In this document: one piece after another, positions 14,459 through 24,500 of the stretch | How the letters are laid out: the number at the start of each line of letters is the position of its first letter | How positions within the stretch are numbered: position 1 is the first letter of the stretch | Virus record (IMG/VR): IMGVR_UViG_3300034375_007507 | Coordinates: 1 to 44,763 of that record | DNA: 44,763 bases | From: a virus | Strand: one strand, 5' to 3' | Translations under genes and position numbers: made by a program | The notes under the pieces: model-generated | Seen by the model: only the letters and a program-made list of their open reading frames with translations | What the model was told of the DNA's origin: nothing | Databases searched by the model: none

Positions 14459-16437
14459 TAAATAGCCCTTAGTTCGTCTATAGACTCACCTATACAAATC
14501 TCATTAACTGTTTGTGCTGAGGATACTTCTATAGCAAAAGTACGATGTACACTTGCTGGGAGTCTAACTATTGGTTCATATATAGTAGTAGCACTAAAGC
14601 TAGGTGTTGTACCTGTAACTGAATAAACACTGCCAGATGTGCTGATGGTGGCGTCGTATATTACAGAGCCATCTCCATAAACTTTAAGTGTTACAGGAAA
14701 CGCTTCTGCATCTACCTTAGCAAAACCCATACTAGTTGGCTTTGCAGTTACAAACTCTTTCGATTTCCAAGTAAAAGTATCGTTGGTTGTGCTGCCTTGG
14801 AATTTCTTAATATCATCATCAATAATAATATAAAGTTCATTATCATCAGGATCAGTAAAGCCTCCTGGTACTTCATTAGACTCACTTAATTCTGTAAAAG
14901 TAGAATCGCCGCCTCTAGGATCAAAAATAAATCCAGCATAAGCAGAACCGGTATAATAAAAACCAACATACCGGCCTTCCCATAAAAAACCTTTTATGGT
15001 TGCAGGGTAGTAGCTTGAACCCCATTGTTTTGGGTTAATTAAACCTTCGGTTAAAATTTTAACTTCAGCTCCTGATACTGCGACTAACCCATCTGGACCG
15101 GCGTACATAACATATTCACCCATGTCCACCATAGAGTTTTTACTTAGACAAGCTTGTGCTGCTTCAATACGTATAGCACTCATAGCTTGTGGATCGGTGC
15201 CCGCAATTAAATAAGGCGTACCTTTTGTGCCAACAATTAAACCATTACTTGTAACAGCTATAGCTACAACTTCTTCTTCAAGAGTTATACGATAGGCTGC
15301 AGGCCAAGCGTGAGGTAAGAAAGGTTCTGAAAAACAAACGCGTTTCCCAGTAAAACCAGCAAACACTCCATTAGGCATTGCAACTAACCCTTTCATAGGG
15401 CCGTCGGGGTATAAACTAGTATCTTCGTTTGGTGGGCCAATCCAATAAGTAGAAGGAATAATTTCAGCTAAATCAGAGTTTGCAGAGGTATCTGTAAAAG
15501 ATGTAGTTGCTAAAGTAACTTCGCCAACAAACTGAAAAGCGGTTGTATTAGAGCCAGTATTAGATCTGTATATACGTTTTTTAAGAAGATTAGTGTTTGT
15601 TCGACCGGTGCCCGAGGTACTTGTTTCAAGGCCCGATATTGTCACACTTCTATTATCATCCGTGGTTATAACAGTTGATGCAGCAGAAGGAGGCCCCTCT
15701 TCTCCGTAGACACTAACAAATGTATACACATAAGAAGTACTAAAATCAATTAAAGCGCTTGATTCATCATTAAATGTTGCGCCATCGGTAACAGAACTAG
15801 ATGTACCTGACGAAGTAGTTGCACTATTTACTTCAATTGTTAGGGTTGTTGCACTAGGTACAGATACAATTTTATGATCTAAATTTATATCTGCAGCCGG
15901 TATACCATTCACATCACTAAAATTAGCTAGTTTTACATATTCTCCTACTGAAGCTCCATGAGCACTTGCTGTAGTAATCGTAAGTGTAGAAACACCAAGC
16001 GACGCAGTTATCGTAGCATCGTAACTGGTTGGCGCTTCAAGGGCGACGGTCGGTGCTGCTGTAGGTGCGGGTATACCCAATCTGTAAAAATTACTAGGAA
16101 AAGGTTCAGACCCAACAACAACATCACTTCTACCCATACGTGGGTAAGACTGTCCTGTCCAATAGACTGTATTATTTGTATCGCCAGCTATGGGACCTGG
16201 AACTACATCCACGTCCTCGTCAAACTGTAACCACCTTTCGGGTGAGTCTGTGTATTTAAATATACTGGTTCTACTTGAATTACTTAATACAAGTGTTTGT
16301 GAATCTTGAGTAATAGGGACAAGCCTGCCGCTGTCTAAGTTTACATCAATAGCTGTTTGAGCTAAGTTATCTTTTAATAATCTAGGTGAGACTTGAGGAG
16401 CAAGTCCGCCAAACGTGATGAGTTTAAAATACGCCAT
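14458..16437 (-). CDS. Putative tail nozzle/tubular protein (beta-propeller-like)
   Basis: A 659-aa beta-rich virion protein. It opens with FGGLAPQVSPRLLKDNLAQTA, typical of podovirus tail nozzle or tubular-tail proteins, with an early KYTDSPERWLQF and GPIAGDTNNTVYWTG. An inserted domain (~135-210, Ala/Thr/Ser rich) and a fibronectin-like part (YVYTFVSVYGEEGPPSAAS, then KKRIYRSNTGS) interrupt it. Propeller-like segments follow (MPNGVFAGFTGKRVCFSEP, then YLIAGTDPQAMSA). Head-tail adaptors are encoded 20 kb upstream, so this gene's position after the lysis genes is unusual for a nozzle. The assignment is by pattern recognition; a fibre or stabilisation protein is the alternative. Confidence 0.62.
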   Translation of the reverse strand: MAYFKLITFGGLAPQVSPRLLKDNLAQTAIDVNLDSGRLVPITQDSQTLVLSNSSRTSIFKYTDSPERWLQFDEDVDVVPGPIAGDTNNTVYWTGQSYPRMGRSDVVVGSEPFPSNFYRLGIPAPTAAPTVALEAPTSYDATITASLGVSTLTITTASAHGASVGEYVKLANFSDVNGIPAADINLDHKIVSVPSATTLTIEVNSATTSSGTSSSVTDGATFNDESSALIDFSTSYVYTFVSVYGEEGPPSAASTVITTDDNRSVTISGLETSTSGTGRTNTNLLKKRIYRSNTGSNTTAFQFVGEVTLATTSFTDTSANSDLAEIIPSTYWIGPPNEDTSLYPDGPMKGLVAMPNGVFAGFTGKRVCFSEPFLPHAWPAAYRITLEEEVVAIAVTSNGLIVGTKGTPYLIAGTDPQAMSAIRIEAAQACLSKNSMVDMGEYVMYAGPDGLVAVSGAEVKILTEGLINPKQWGSSYYPATIKGFLWEGRYVGFYYTGSAYAGFIFDPRGGDSTFTELSESNEVPGGFTDPDDNELYIIIDDDIKKFQGSTTNDTFTWKSKEFVTAKPTSMGFAKVDAEAFPVTLKVYGDGSVIYDATISTSGSVYSVTGTTPSFSATTIYEPIVRLPASVHRTFAIEVSSAQTVNEICIGESIDELRAI

Positions 16438-16438
16438 A

Positions 16439-16726
16439 TCATTTGAAAGTATACACGATTATGCTAACGATTCCTGCGAAGATAATCCAAAACGCTCTTT
16501 CAAACATGCTAACCCCCTTTGTATTTACTATGGCTTTTTGTTCAACAATTTCTACTCTATCTTCTAAGCGGTCCATTCTTAAAATAAATCTGTCGTTTTG
16601 TTTTAACACCGTAGTTACCCGTTCCTCTATTCGAGCAATAGCTACTATTGCTTCAGAAAGTTTATCTATTTTACTATCTAGTTTATCTAACCTATTTGAT
16701 ACGTCGTCATTCACTTGTAACTCCAT
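16439..16726 (-). CDS. XhlA-like coiled-coil membrane protein (lysis accessory)
   Basis: A 95-aa protein with a long amphipathic coiled coil (~8-70, including DKLDSKIDKLSEAIVAIARI and MDRLEDRVEIVEQKA) followed by one C-terminal membrane helix (FWIIFAGIVSIIVYTF). This is the layout of XhlA-type hemolysin/holin-associated proteins. The ATG overlaps the end of the M15 peptidase by 16 bp, placing it in the lysis cassette. A C-terminally anchored protein like this may regulate or assist the holin. Confidence 0.72.
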   Translation of the reverse strand: MELQVNDDVSNRLDKLDSKIDKLSEAIVAIARIEERVTTVLKQNDRFILRMDRLEDRVEIVEQKAIVNTKGVSMFERAFWIIFAGIVSIIVYTFK

Positions 16727-17115
16727 ATATGTGGGCGCGGACGCATGGGTTCTTCTTCGAGCGTGTCGAGATGAATAAATCTGCTATCACCATGTTGTTT
16801 TACACCTAGACCCGTTATACCGTGTTTAAGGGCTACCTCAATGAGTTTTAAGGCGTCCTTTCCTCGTATAAGTATGTCTACTGCCTTGCCCGATGAATGA
16901 GCTCCTGGCTTAGATTTTTTAGCTTCTATAGGATGGGTCTTATCCCTATATCCACTACTGATAATAAAAGGTACCCCTACCTCTTCTCTTATTGTATCAA
17001 GTTTACGCATGAAGTCATCATCCATTTCGCATAAACCTGTATGTTTACACTTTAATTCATCATGGGTAAAGTATTTCCAGTTATTTTTCTTCGTTCTCCA
17101 CATGTTTAATTTCAT
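16711..17115 (-). CDS. M15-family peptidase, probable endolysin
   Basis: A 134-aa peptidase M15 (DUF882/M15A-like) that would cut peptide cross-links in peptidoglycan. The zinc-binding elements are visible: SSGYRDKTHP, then GAHSSGKAVDI with H73 and D80 (H-x6-D), and FIHLD (H115). It has no signal peptide, so release would depend on the holin encoded nearby. A second in-frame ATG four codons in (17103) is an alternative start. It overlaps the upstream 77-aa gene by 35 bp and the downstream XhlA-like gene by 16 bp. Confidence 0.87.
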   Translation of the reverse strand: MKLNMWRTKKNNWKYFTHDELKCKHTGLCEMDDDFMRKLDTIREEVGVPFIISSGYRDKTHPIEAKKSKPGAHSSGKAVDILIRGKDALKLIEVALKHGITGLGVKQHGDSRFIHLDTLEEEPMRPRPHIWSYK

Positions 17116-17314
17116 CTTCTTCTAAAGCCAATTTAAGGTCTTCAGAGATTTGTTTTTGTGCGGCTTGGTTTACACGCAAGTCATAAGAAATACTTGCAAT
17201 TTTTTGTTGTAATTTAACCAACATGTTAAAACCATCTAAGGTTCTTGGAGTTAGATCTTTAATAGCATATTCTTTACCATCAAAGTTAACAGTTTTTATT
17301 TCATTATCAGACAT
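17081..17314 (-). CDS. Small helical phage protein (DUF6447-like)
   Basis: A 77-aa protein preceded by AAGGAG. It has the pattern NFDGKEYAIKDLTPRTLDGFNML followed by a long charged helix (LVKLQQKIASISYDLRVNQAA), typical of small phage proteins placed in DUF6447; the DUF number is from memory. Function unknown. It sits between the holin and the peptidase. Confidence 0.68.
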   Translation of the reverse strand: MSDNEIKTVNFDGKEYAIKDLTPRTLDGFNMLVKLQQKIASISYDLRVNQAAQKQISEDLKLALEEDEIKHVENEEK

Positions 17315-17360
17315 AAATTACTCCTTAATTTTTAATGTTTTTGAATAATAGCACAAACGG

Positions 17361-17741
17361 TTATTTAGTTAAACCTTTTGACTTTTCATAACTTCTTAAC
17401 CCACCAAGACCTAACATACCGCCCAAGACATACAACAATGCACCCATATCAAACTCTGGTAGTTGATATTGCAAGTCATACAAAGATAAAACAAATAAGA
17501 TAATGGGTTGCAAAACAAAGTGATAACCAAGTGCAACAGCACATATCCAGCCACAACAAGGTCTCCAACCAGCCACAAAAATAGATCTATGTGATGCCTC
17601 TACTTTATTAACTTCTATTTGGGCAAGATCAATCTTATGAAACTGTGTTTTGATTTCGTGATCTAACTTAGCTTTTAAATCTTTATCTGCAACAAATTTA
17701 TCAAGTATGTGAGTGACGGGTTCTATAAGTTTGTCTATCAT
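17361..17741 (-). CDS. Holin of the 3TM gene-transfer-agent type
   Basis: A 126-aa protein matching the GTA_holin_3TM family. An N-terminal amphipathic helix (DKFVADKDLKAKLDHEIKT) leads to the signature FVAGWRPCCGWICAVALGYH with the first membrane span, a second span (ILFVLSLYDL region), then LPEFDMGALLYVLGGMLGLG with the third, and the typical end GLRSYEKSKG. These holins form inner-membrane holes and are most common in Alphaproteobacteria and their phages. It follows directly on the coiled-coil membrane gene. Confidence 0.9.
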   Translation of the reverse strand: MIDKLIEPVTHILDKFVADKDLKAKLDHEIKTQFHKIDLAQIEVNKVEASHRSIFVAGWRPCCGWICAVALGYHFVLQPIILFVLSLYDLQYQLPEFDMGALLYVLGGMLGLGGLRSYEKSKGLTK

Positions 17742-18035
17742 TTATTTACCTGTTGGTTGTTTTTGTAATTCTTTTTTATAAAACTCTATTTCTTTTTGTA
17801 AAACCAATACTTCTTTTTCCAAGATTATTACTTTTTGTTCTAACAGTCTAATATCAGGAAAAATATAATTGTTTTGATTGGCTCTTAAATTTTTTATTTC
17901 TGTGTCATTCTTTTCTATGTGTTCACTAATAGAGGCATAACCATAAACAAAAGCAGCGATAGCAATAATAATTTGTACTAAATAACTAATAGAGATATTA
18001 AAAGTAGTCCTATCATTGACTTTTGCTTCGGTCAT
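17742..18035 (-). CDS. Membrane-anchored coiled-coil protein, possible i-spanin-like or holin accessory
   Basis: A 97-aa protein with one N-terminal membrane helix (YLVQIIIAIAAFVYGYASI, ~18-36) and a long hydrophilic coiled coil (~45-92, LLEQKVIILEKEVLVLQKEI). An inner-membrane anchor with a periplasmic coiled coil is the layout of Rz-type i-spanins. I find no separate lipoprotein (o-spanin) gene with a lipobox, so the spanin call is tentative. It overlaps the preceding gene by one base and sits inside the lysis cassette. Confidence 0.6.
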   Translation of the reverse strand: MTEAKVNDRTTFNISISYLVQIIIAIAAFVYGYASISEHIEKNDTEIKNLRANQNNYIFPDIRLLEQKVIILEKEVLVLQKEIEFYKKELQKQPTGK

Positions 18036-18295
18036 TATCTTTTAGGTGAACCGCCAACATACAAACCAAACCAAGCTGCACCTGCACCCACAATGACAGA
18101 AACAAACGCTGATTGTGCATTGGTTGGATCAGGTAAGGTCATAAACCATTCGGTGGTTCTATAGAAAGCGAAACCATATAAAGTAATGAGTAATCTAGGA
18201 AAGACTCGCCACTTATCAAAACCCTCGGCTAAGTTATACCAAGTTTTATTTTGATGTTGATGTATCTCTATTTTTGGTTCTTGTTCCATAGACAC
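18035..18295 (-). CDS. Two-span membrane protein, possible holin or holin partner
   Basis: An 86-aa protein starting with GTG at 18295 (AGG at good spacing); an in-frame ATG two codons later (18289) is an alternative. Two hydrophobic spans are visible: FPRLLITLYGFAFYRTTEWF (~32-51) and AFVSVIVGAGAAWFGLYVG (~64-82), with a polar N-terminus. A small hairpin topology with a short basic tail is typical of class II holins. With the 3TM holin downstream, this would be a second holin-like protein or an antiholin. Confidence 0.62.
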   Translation of the reverse strand: MSMEQEPKIEIHQHQNKTWYNLAEGFDKWRVFPRLLITLYGFAFYRTTEWFMTLPDPTNAQSAFVSVIVGAGAAWFGLYVGGSPKR

Positions 18296-18302
18296 GATAC
18301 AC

Positions 18303-18920
18303 CTAACTGTTTACCTCTGGTAATTCTCCAAGTGGTCTTGCCGTTACTGGATTTTCCATTGTTCCCGTGTTCACATATGTTAATAAAGTTATCAAAGCAT
18401 CAAGATTTGCTGCATTTTCAATTGCTGTACACATTTCATTTGCCTTTGTTCTTACTGCTGCTCGTTGCGTTGTTATTTCACTTGGCACTGCTGTACCACC
18501 TTCGGCTTCTCTTATAACCATCCAATCGGTAGGTTGTAAAATGTTTCCAGCGGTTATATTTATACTATTTATATAATGTTGTCGTAAACCGTATTGTTTA
18601 ATATTACCTTCTATACCCAAACCATCGGTTTCATCCTGTGCTGTGTACAATATATTATCTAAAACTTTAGGTGTTGCAACTCCATAACTTGCAGTAACTA
18701 CTCCGTCAACAAAATCAAAACTCTGATTAGTATTAATATAAAATTTTTCATCCTGATAATTTGTATTGTCAATAACAACTTCATAGATACCAATAGCTTC
18801 AAGCTGTTCAGTTGTATAAGTTGTAAAAATACTTCTCGGATAATTTCCCGATTCTATTTCTAAATTTACAGGTCTTGTATAGACCCTTGTTACTGCATTA
18901 TTTTCTACTAACGCCCACAT
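18303..18920 (-). CDS. Possible tail fibre assembly chaperone or fibre accessory protein
   Basis: A 205-aa protein; AGGAG precedes the ATG. The N-terminus (MWALVENNAVTRVYTRPVNL) and the central QPTDWMVIREAEGGTAVP followed by a helical RAAVRTKANEMCTAIENA look like the DUF4376/tail-fibre assembly proteins encoded behind fibre genes. That position fits here, immediately after the DUF7483 fibre. It may help fold or attach the fibres, or be a minor virion component. Confidence 0.62.
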   Translation of the reverse strand: MWALVENNAVTRVYTRPVNLEIESGNYPRSIFTTYTTEQLEAIGIYEVVIDNTNYQDEKFYINTNQSFDFVDGVVTASYGVATPKVLDNILYTAQDETDGLGIEGNIKQYGLRQHYINSINITAGNILQPTDWMVIREAEGGTAVPSEITTQRAAVRTKANEMCTAIENAANLDALITLLTYVNTGTMENPVTARPLGELPEVNS

Positions 18921-18935
18921 ATTTTTCTCCTATTT

Positions 18936-19994
18936 TTATCGTGCACACGCTGGTACACCTGTTGATGTTACGAATGGATTTTCTGCAAATGCCATGTAAA
19001 TATGTTCAGCAGAGCCATTTTCTGAGCCTCCAGTTCTAAATTTAAAACCATTAGAAACAAAATCGTATTGTGTAAATGTTGCTTCTGCATCAGACGTGTT
19101 TGCTGAAAAATATTTATCTTGTGGATTAGCAGTTGTGCTTCGTTTGTTGTCATACATAACCCAAGCACCTGCTGCGGCAATTTCTTTAGTCATAACCCAA
19201 GCAGGTTTAAACCCTGTATAAACAAAAGTACCATCTGCACTCCCATTACCGACATAACTGCCAAACTTACTGTAGCCTTGTTTCTCTGCGAAGCAATAAG
19301 CTAGATTTGTAGTATTATAATTAATCCAATATTTCAAATAAAAAACACTTGAAGTTATATCAGTATCTACTGTTCCCCAAGTATTAGATGCAATACCTGT
19401 AGCATCATTTAAGTTTAAATTAGTTATAACATTGTAAGGTTGCTGTCCGTTGGTTGCATTTTTATGATAAACATTCCAATTACTAGTAGTTCCTCTAGCT
19501 TTTTGAATGATAACATCAGGTCTAACGCCTAAACCATGTCCTAATGTTGTGGTTGTACCATTACCAGTCCAAGTAACAATACTAAATCCAGCATCTTGAT
19601 TGGCTTGAACTGTAGTTGTTGTACCACCAGCAGTATTGCTTGAGGTCGTACCACCATTGGCTTTCCATTGCCATCCAACAAAAGTATTTCCAATATGGTT
19701 GGGTACTTGTGAGCCATCATCTCCAACAGTAAAACCATTGGTGTCAAAAGACTCTACCAAGTTTGTCCAAGTTGTATCTCCTGTAGTTGTACTTGAAGAT
19801 AAATATACTGAAGTTCCTCGTGAGGAATCTTGTAAAAAGTGAGGGTATCCAGCATTTCTATTTTTCAACCAAACTAAATCAGGCTGTAAATCACTATTAC
19901 CATCGTTTGTTAATGCTCTACCATCAACATCATTACCAGTCCATAACAAAGTCTGAAAATGTGCTGATGGGTCGTCTATATTTGTATAAGCCAT
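18936..19994 (-). CDS. Tail fibre protein, DUF7483-like
   Basis: A 352-aa beta-rich fibre protein. Signature phrases are FQTLLWTGND, LQPDLVWLKNRN, HFLQDSSRGT and GWQWKANGG, followed by a second similar unit (GFSIVTWTGNGTTTTLGHGL and RPDVIIQKAR, then FVYTGFKPAWVMTKE). This wording is typical of the DUF7483 repeats in marine phage fibres. It ends in NPFVTSTGVPACAR. The Thr/Gly/Asn-rich composition suits an extracellular fibre. It is the distal member of a four-gene fibre block and may carry receptor binding. Confidence 0.78.
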   Translation of the reverse strand: MAYTNIDDPSAHFQTLLWTGNDVDGRALTNDGNSDLQPDLVWLKNRNAGYPHFLQDSSRGTSVYLSSSTTTGDTTWTNLVESFDTNGFTVGDDGSQVPNHIGNTFVGWQWKANGGTTSSNTAGGTTTTVQANQDAGFSIVTWTGNGTTTTLGHGLGVRPDVIIQKARGTTSNWNVYHKNATNGQQPYNVITNLNLNDATGIASNTWGTVDTDITSSVFYLKYWINYNTTNLAYCFAEKQGYSKFGSYVGNGSADGTFVYTGFKPAWVMTKEIAAAGAWVMYDNKRSTTANPQDKYFSANTSDAEATFTQYDFVSNGFKFRTGGSENGSAEHIYMAFAENPFVTSTGVPACAR

Positions 19995-19995
19995 A

Positions 19996-21567
19996 TTATC
20001 CGTACTCCGCTAAGTTTTTAGTGCATAAGGCGTAATAGCCTGATGGGGGTGCGTATTCAAAAGTTCCATAGCCATTAGCATCTGTTGCTGCACTTGAAAT
20101 TGTACTTGCTGTAAAACCTCCATAATTAGCAAAACCAGGACTATTTGCTACAAGAGGTGAATAGCCAATAATATATTGGTCTGATGCTGCATATCCTGAA
20201 TTTCCTGAAGTAAGAGCTACTCCACCAGTTCCAGTTGCACCGCTTGTTGGAACACCTGAGTTTTGCCAAACTCCATTTTTTGCCCAGTAAACAAAACCAT
20301 TATCTTTGTCTAACGCACAACTAATTACATCACCATCGCCAAATCCTGCAAAACTTCCACTTTGTGATGCTCCGCTATAAAAAAGAAGTCCTACTGAATA
20401 ATATCCTATTGAAGCAGGTATTTGTCCTAAATATTGAGTATATGATTTAGTTCCAGTAATTTCTGCAACATCACCCACTCCTATAAATGAAGTTCCACCT
20501 GCTTCAAATTCTGCATACCATTTTCCTGATGAAACAGCTATTGTAGACACATAACTTCTCCAGTTAGCTACATCACTATTAGTAACTTTAGTTGCTCCTT
20601 CATTAATTGTGGTACTAAAATAACGATTTAAAATATTCCAAGTAGCAAAATTATTAGTAGGTGTGTCAGTTGCTTGGTCGGCTGCTGCGATGTTGTTTAA
20701 AGTGAAATTATTTCCGTTTCCACTTGAGTCTGCACCAAGTGAAGCTGCATTGTCAAATTTTAAATAGCAACCATTACCGCCATAAGAACCTGCATAGGCT
20801 TTAGGCTTCCATATACCACTGTCATCGTATTCACCAAAGTCTGTTTGAACTGCGGTAACACCATCAAGATAATGACATTCTGCTAGATAGCCAGAAAATA
20901 GGTCTACATTACTAGGTCTAAAACCACCCCATGCCATTTCAGTTATAGACTCCAAAGCACATTGAAAATCTTGTGCAGGAATTTGGTGTTGTGCCCAATC
21001 AGTAACTTCTTCACCATTTAACCAAACTTTCATTCTATTGGCTTCTGTTCCTTGGGTAGTATCTACAGCTAGGCAAACATGATACCAAGCTGAAGTGTCT
21101 CGTATTTTTTGGGTTGAAGCACTCCTATATAATGTGCCTGTATTACCTGTACCACCGCCAACATCAATCCATAGTTGGTCAGCAAAACCACTGTAGGTAA
21201 TTATACCTATACCCACCAGTTCACCATTACGACCACCATGCCAAACTTCTTGGGTTGCTCCTAATTCTGTTCTTTTAAACCACAAACTAACAGTAAAAGT
21301 TTTACGATTAGTTCCTGAATCATTTGTTCTATAGATAATTTCAGTATTATCAGCTTCAAACTTCAAAGAGTTTTCAATATTAAAAACGCTTGAAGCACCA
21401 TAAAAATCATCTATGCCTATCGCACCTGAAGCGACGCCTGCAAGGTCTCTTAAATCTGTTTCACCCAAAGAAGATGTTGCAGTGGCGGATCTGCCTAATT
21501 CAAGATTAATCGACCTATTTGTAGTTGTGCCACCTATAGATAAAGTTCCGCTGGTTTCTAAAGCCAT
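19996..21567 (-). CDS. Tail fibre protein with LamG-like and SPRY-like domains
   Basis: A 523-aa virion protein. The N-terminal ~60 residues (LSIGGTTTNRSINLELG, then DDFYGASS) look like a fibre attachment segment. A concanavalin/LamG-like domain spans ~65-270 (FTVSLWFKRTELG, then WYHVCLAVDTTQG and KVWLNGEEVTDW), followed by an SPRY-like domain at ~340-480 (SGKWYAEFEAGG, then GDGDVISCALDKDNGFVYWA and GVWQNSG). Both domain types bind carbohydrate or protein ligands, consistent with receptor recognition. Its start shares a base with the upstream fibre stop (TAATG). Confidence 0.82.
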   Translation of the reverse strand: MALETSGTLSIGGTTTNRSINLELGRSATATSSLGETDLRDLAGVASGAIGIDDFYGASSVFNIENSLKFEADNTEIIYRTNDSGTNRKTFTVSLWFKRTELGATQEVWHGGRNGELVGIGIITYSGFADQLWIDVGGGTGNTGTLYRSASTQKIRDTSAWYHVCLAVDTTQGTEANRMKVWLNGEEVTDWAQHQIPAQDFQCALESITEMAWGGFRPSNVDLFSGYLAECHYLDGVTAVQTDFGEYDDSGIWKPKAYAGSYGGNGCYLKFDNAASLGADSSGNGNNFTLNNIAAADQATDTPTNNFATWNILNRYFSTTINEGATKVTNSDVANWRSYVSTIAVSSGKWYAEFEAGGTSFIGVGDVAEITGTKSYTQYLGQIPASIGYYSVGLLFYSGASQSGSFAGFGDGDVISCALDKDNGFVYWAKNGVWQNSGVPTSGATGTGGVALTSGNSGYAASDQYIIGYSPLVANSPGFANYGGFTASTISSAATDANGYGTFEYAPPSGYYALCTKNLAEYG

Positions 21568-24500
21568 TACTTAATCTCTTTTTGTTCGTTAAGCTGTTGT
21601 TTAAGATCGTCTATTTGTATTTGTTGTTCTTTGATAGCTTCGATAAGAAGCCCTACCATGTTGCCGTATGCTACTGATTTAGTTTGCATTTCATCATCAG
21701 CCGTAATTACAGCTTCAGGTAGTACCTTTTCAACCTCTTGTGCAATTACACCGGTCTGTCTGCGTGGTTCTTCTGTGTCTGTTCTATTAAATGTAACCCC
21801 TCTTAATTGAGATACTTTTTCTAAGGCACCATCAATTACAAGAATGTTATCTTTTAATCTTTCATCAGAGTAGGCTGTTACGTTCCCTGTTGCAGTAAAA
21901 TCACCTGCATCATCAAAGGTAAACCGTGTGGTTGTTCCATCTCGAATATACCAGTTTCCAATTCCTGAATTAAGATCGGTATACATATGTGAACCATTAC
22001 AGAAGAACTCAACATCATCACTTGAACCAAAACGCAATATGTCATTATCGGCAAGATCAATTGCGTCTCTAACACTTAGAACCCCATTAACTGTTAAGGT
22101 GGTTCCTGTTAAAGTTGTGAAAGTATCAGTTGCATCGCTTCTTAGGAATGAAGCTGAAGAGATGCCATCTAACAAGTCGGCATCTAATCCACTACCCGCT
22201 CCATCAACTGTTTTAATTGCCGTTAATATCTCAGCAGCAGTTTGATCTGCGGTAGCACCATTCTCTACGTTTAGTGCAGAACGCACTTGTGCAGGTGTAG
22301 ATGGTCTTACATAGTTATTGGTTCCAGTATCTACTTGAGTCATAATATAACCAATACTAGAATTGGTCGTATCATACTCGCTGCGTAATAAACGGCAGTT
22401 GATATCACCGGAAGCGTCCCGTTCAACGACTGTACTACCCGTACTAGCCGTGGTCAATTGGTGCCCATCAAGTAAGTCAGCATCTAATCCAGAACCAGCC
22501 CCGTCTACTGTTTTAATTTTAGTAAGTACGTCTGCTGCTGTGTATGATGATGAAGCAAGTTTTGCGTCTAATGCTGTTTGTAACCCATCTACATTGGAAA
22601 TTATATGATTATGACTATCATCAGCAACTGTAACTGATAATGTTGCATTACCAAGATTAGTAAATGTTGCGCTACCTGAAGCATCTCCTGAAAGAGTAAG
22701 TGTTGGGTCTGCAGTAGCTGTTGTTGCAATACTAACATTTGAAGAACCGTTAAATGAAACAGAACCTGTTACAGCTCCAGTTAAAGATATTGTTCTTGCT
22801 GTTGTAAGCGTATCTGCATTTGGATGGTAGGCATCTGTAAATATTCTTGAGTTGTTTAGATACGCAGTTCCTGCTGTTGTTGTTATTTCAAATAGTGGTA
22901 TTGCAAGATTATTAATAGTAGGTATTGTATTGCTTGCTGTACCGTGCATCTTGAATGAGTTATCAGCATCATCTATACCTATTGCCCAAGAGACATCTCC
23001 ATGCTCTGTAAATCCAATTTGAGGACTTCCATCTTCCCCAGTATTTATAATTATTTCGCCTTCGTTATTTGTACTTGCTAGTCCAAAATAATTTAAATTG
23101 GCTTGAGCTCTTAAACTTCCTGTTAGTGTTCCACCAGCAAGTGGTAGTTTTGCATCTAGAGCAGTTTGTAAACCGTCTACATTACTTATTACATGGTTAT
23201 GCGAGTCGTCTGCTATTGTAACTGCAATGCTTGTTGTACCTGAACCAGATACATCGCCTGACAATGTAATTGTTTGGTTGCCAGTTAAGTAACTACCTGA
23301 AGCTTGTTTACCGTCTAACTGTGTCTGAATACTACTTGTTACGCCATCTACGTAATTTAATTCAGCCTTTGTTGCTGTAATTCCGAGATTCGTAATTGCG
23401 TTTGCTTGTTGTGTTCCAGTTAAACCTTGAGCTGCTGTATCAACTCGTAAGCGATTTCCTAATGCTGTTGAGGTTGTTGTAGAGAAGTTTGCGTCATCTC
23501 CAAGTGCTGCTGCTAATTCGTTAAGCGTATCTAATGCAGCTGGAGCTGAATCTACGACACTTGCGACTTGTGTATCTACATAAGATTTAACAGATTGCTG
23601 AGTTGGTATTCTTGTTGCGGAGTTTGTTGTAAAAGAATCTTCGTCAATAAATGTAATTCCAGAAATTGTTCCGTCACTAAATGAAGTTGCTACAACTTCA
23701 CCTGTTACGTCTATGCCAGCCGTTAAAGTTCTAAGCTTTTCTAATCCGTTGTAATATAAATAAACAGAGCTATCAGCCACTCCTGCTAAATATGTTTCAC
23801 CTGTGTATTTTTGTAAATAAAGATTATTGGCTCTTATATATAAAGAACCATCACCACTATCATCAATATAACTACCTGCACCATCATGATAAATCTGCAA
23901 ATCTGAACCTGCTCCAAAGATGGCTTTAGTATTGTCAGTAAATGTTAAAGCATCGGCTGAAGCATCCCAAGTCATTTGAGCAGTTGTGCCTGTATCCTCG
24001 TAGAAAGATATGTCTCCTGTGCCGTTATTCACGCCTAATCTAAATTTACCTTGGGTCCTGAAAAACATCCCGCCAGACGCATTGTCTGAATTTAAATCAC
24101 CTTCGAACAACAAAGAAGCGAACCCACTGTTAGCATCTATTTTATGGTCTGCGCCAGTATTTGTGTCTGTTAATGAAATAATCGGCAGGGTGCTGCTAAC
24201 AGTCAACCCATCCATCGTGGCAGTACCATCAACAGTAAGCCCATCCATTGTGGCTGTACCTGTTACGTCTATGCCTGTTGCGGTTGTGGTCAGCTTAGTT
24301 GATGCATTATGTTTTATTTCTACAGTGCCACCAGTGCCTGTATCAGTCATTTCAATAAAAATATTTCCACCAGAATCTGCTAAGTTAAGATTTGTTCCAC
24401 GAATGCTTAAACTACCTGTTCCACTTTCTGTTATATAACTACCCAATCCAGTATGATAAATCTGTAAATCTAAATCGTCTCCGAACTTTAATCTGTTAAC

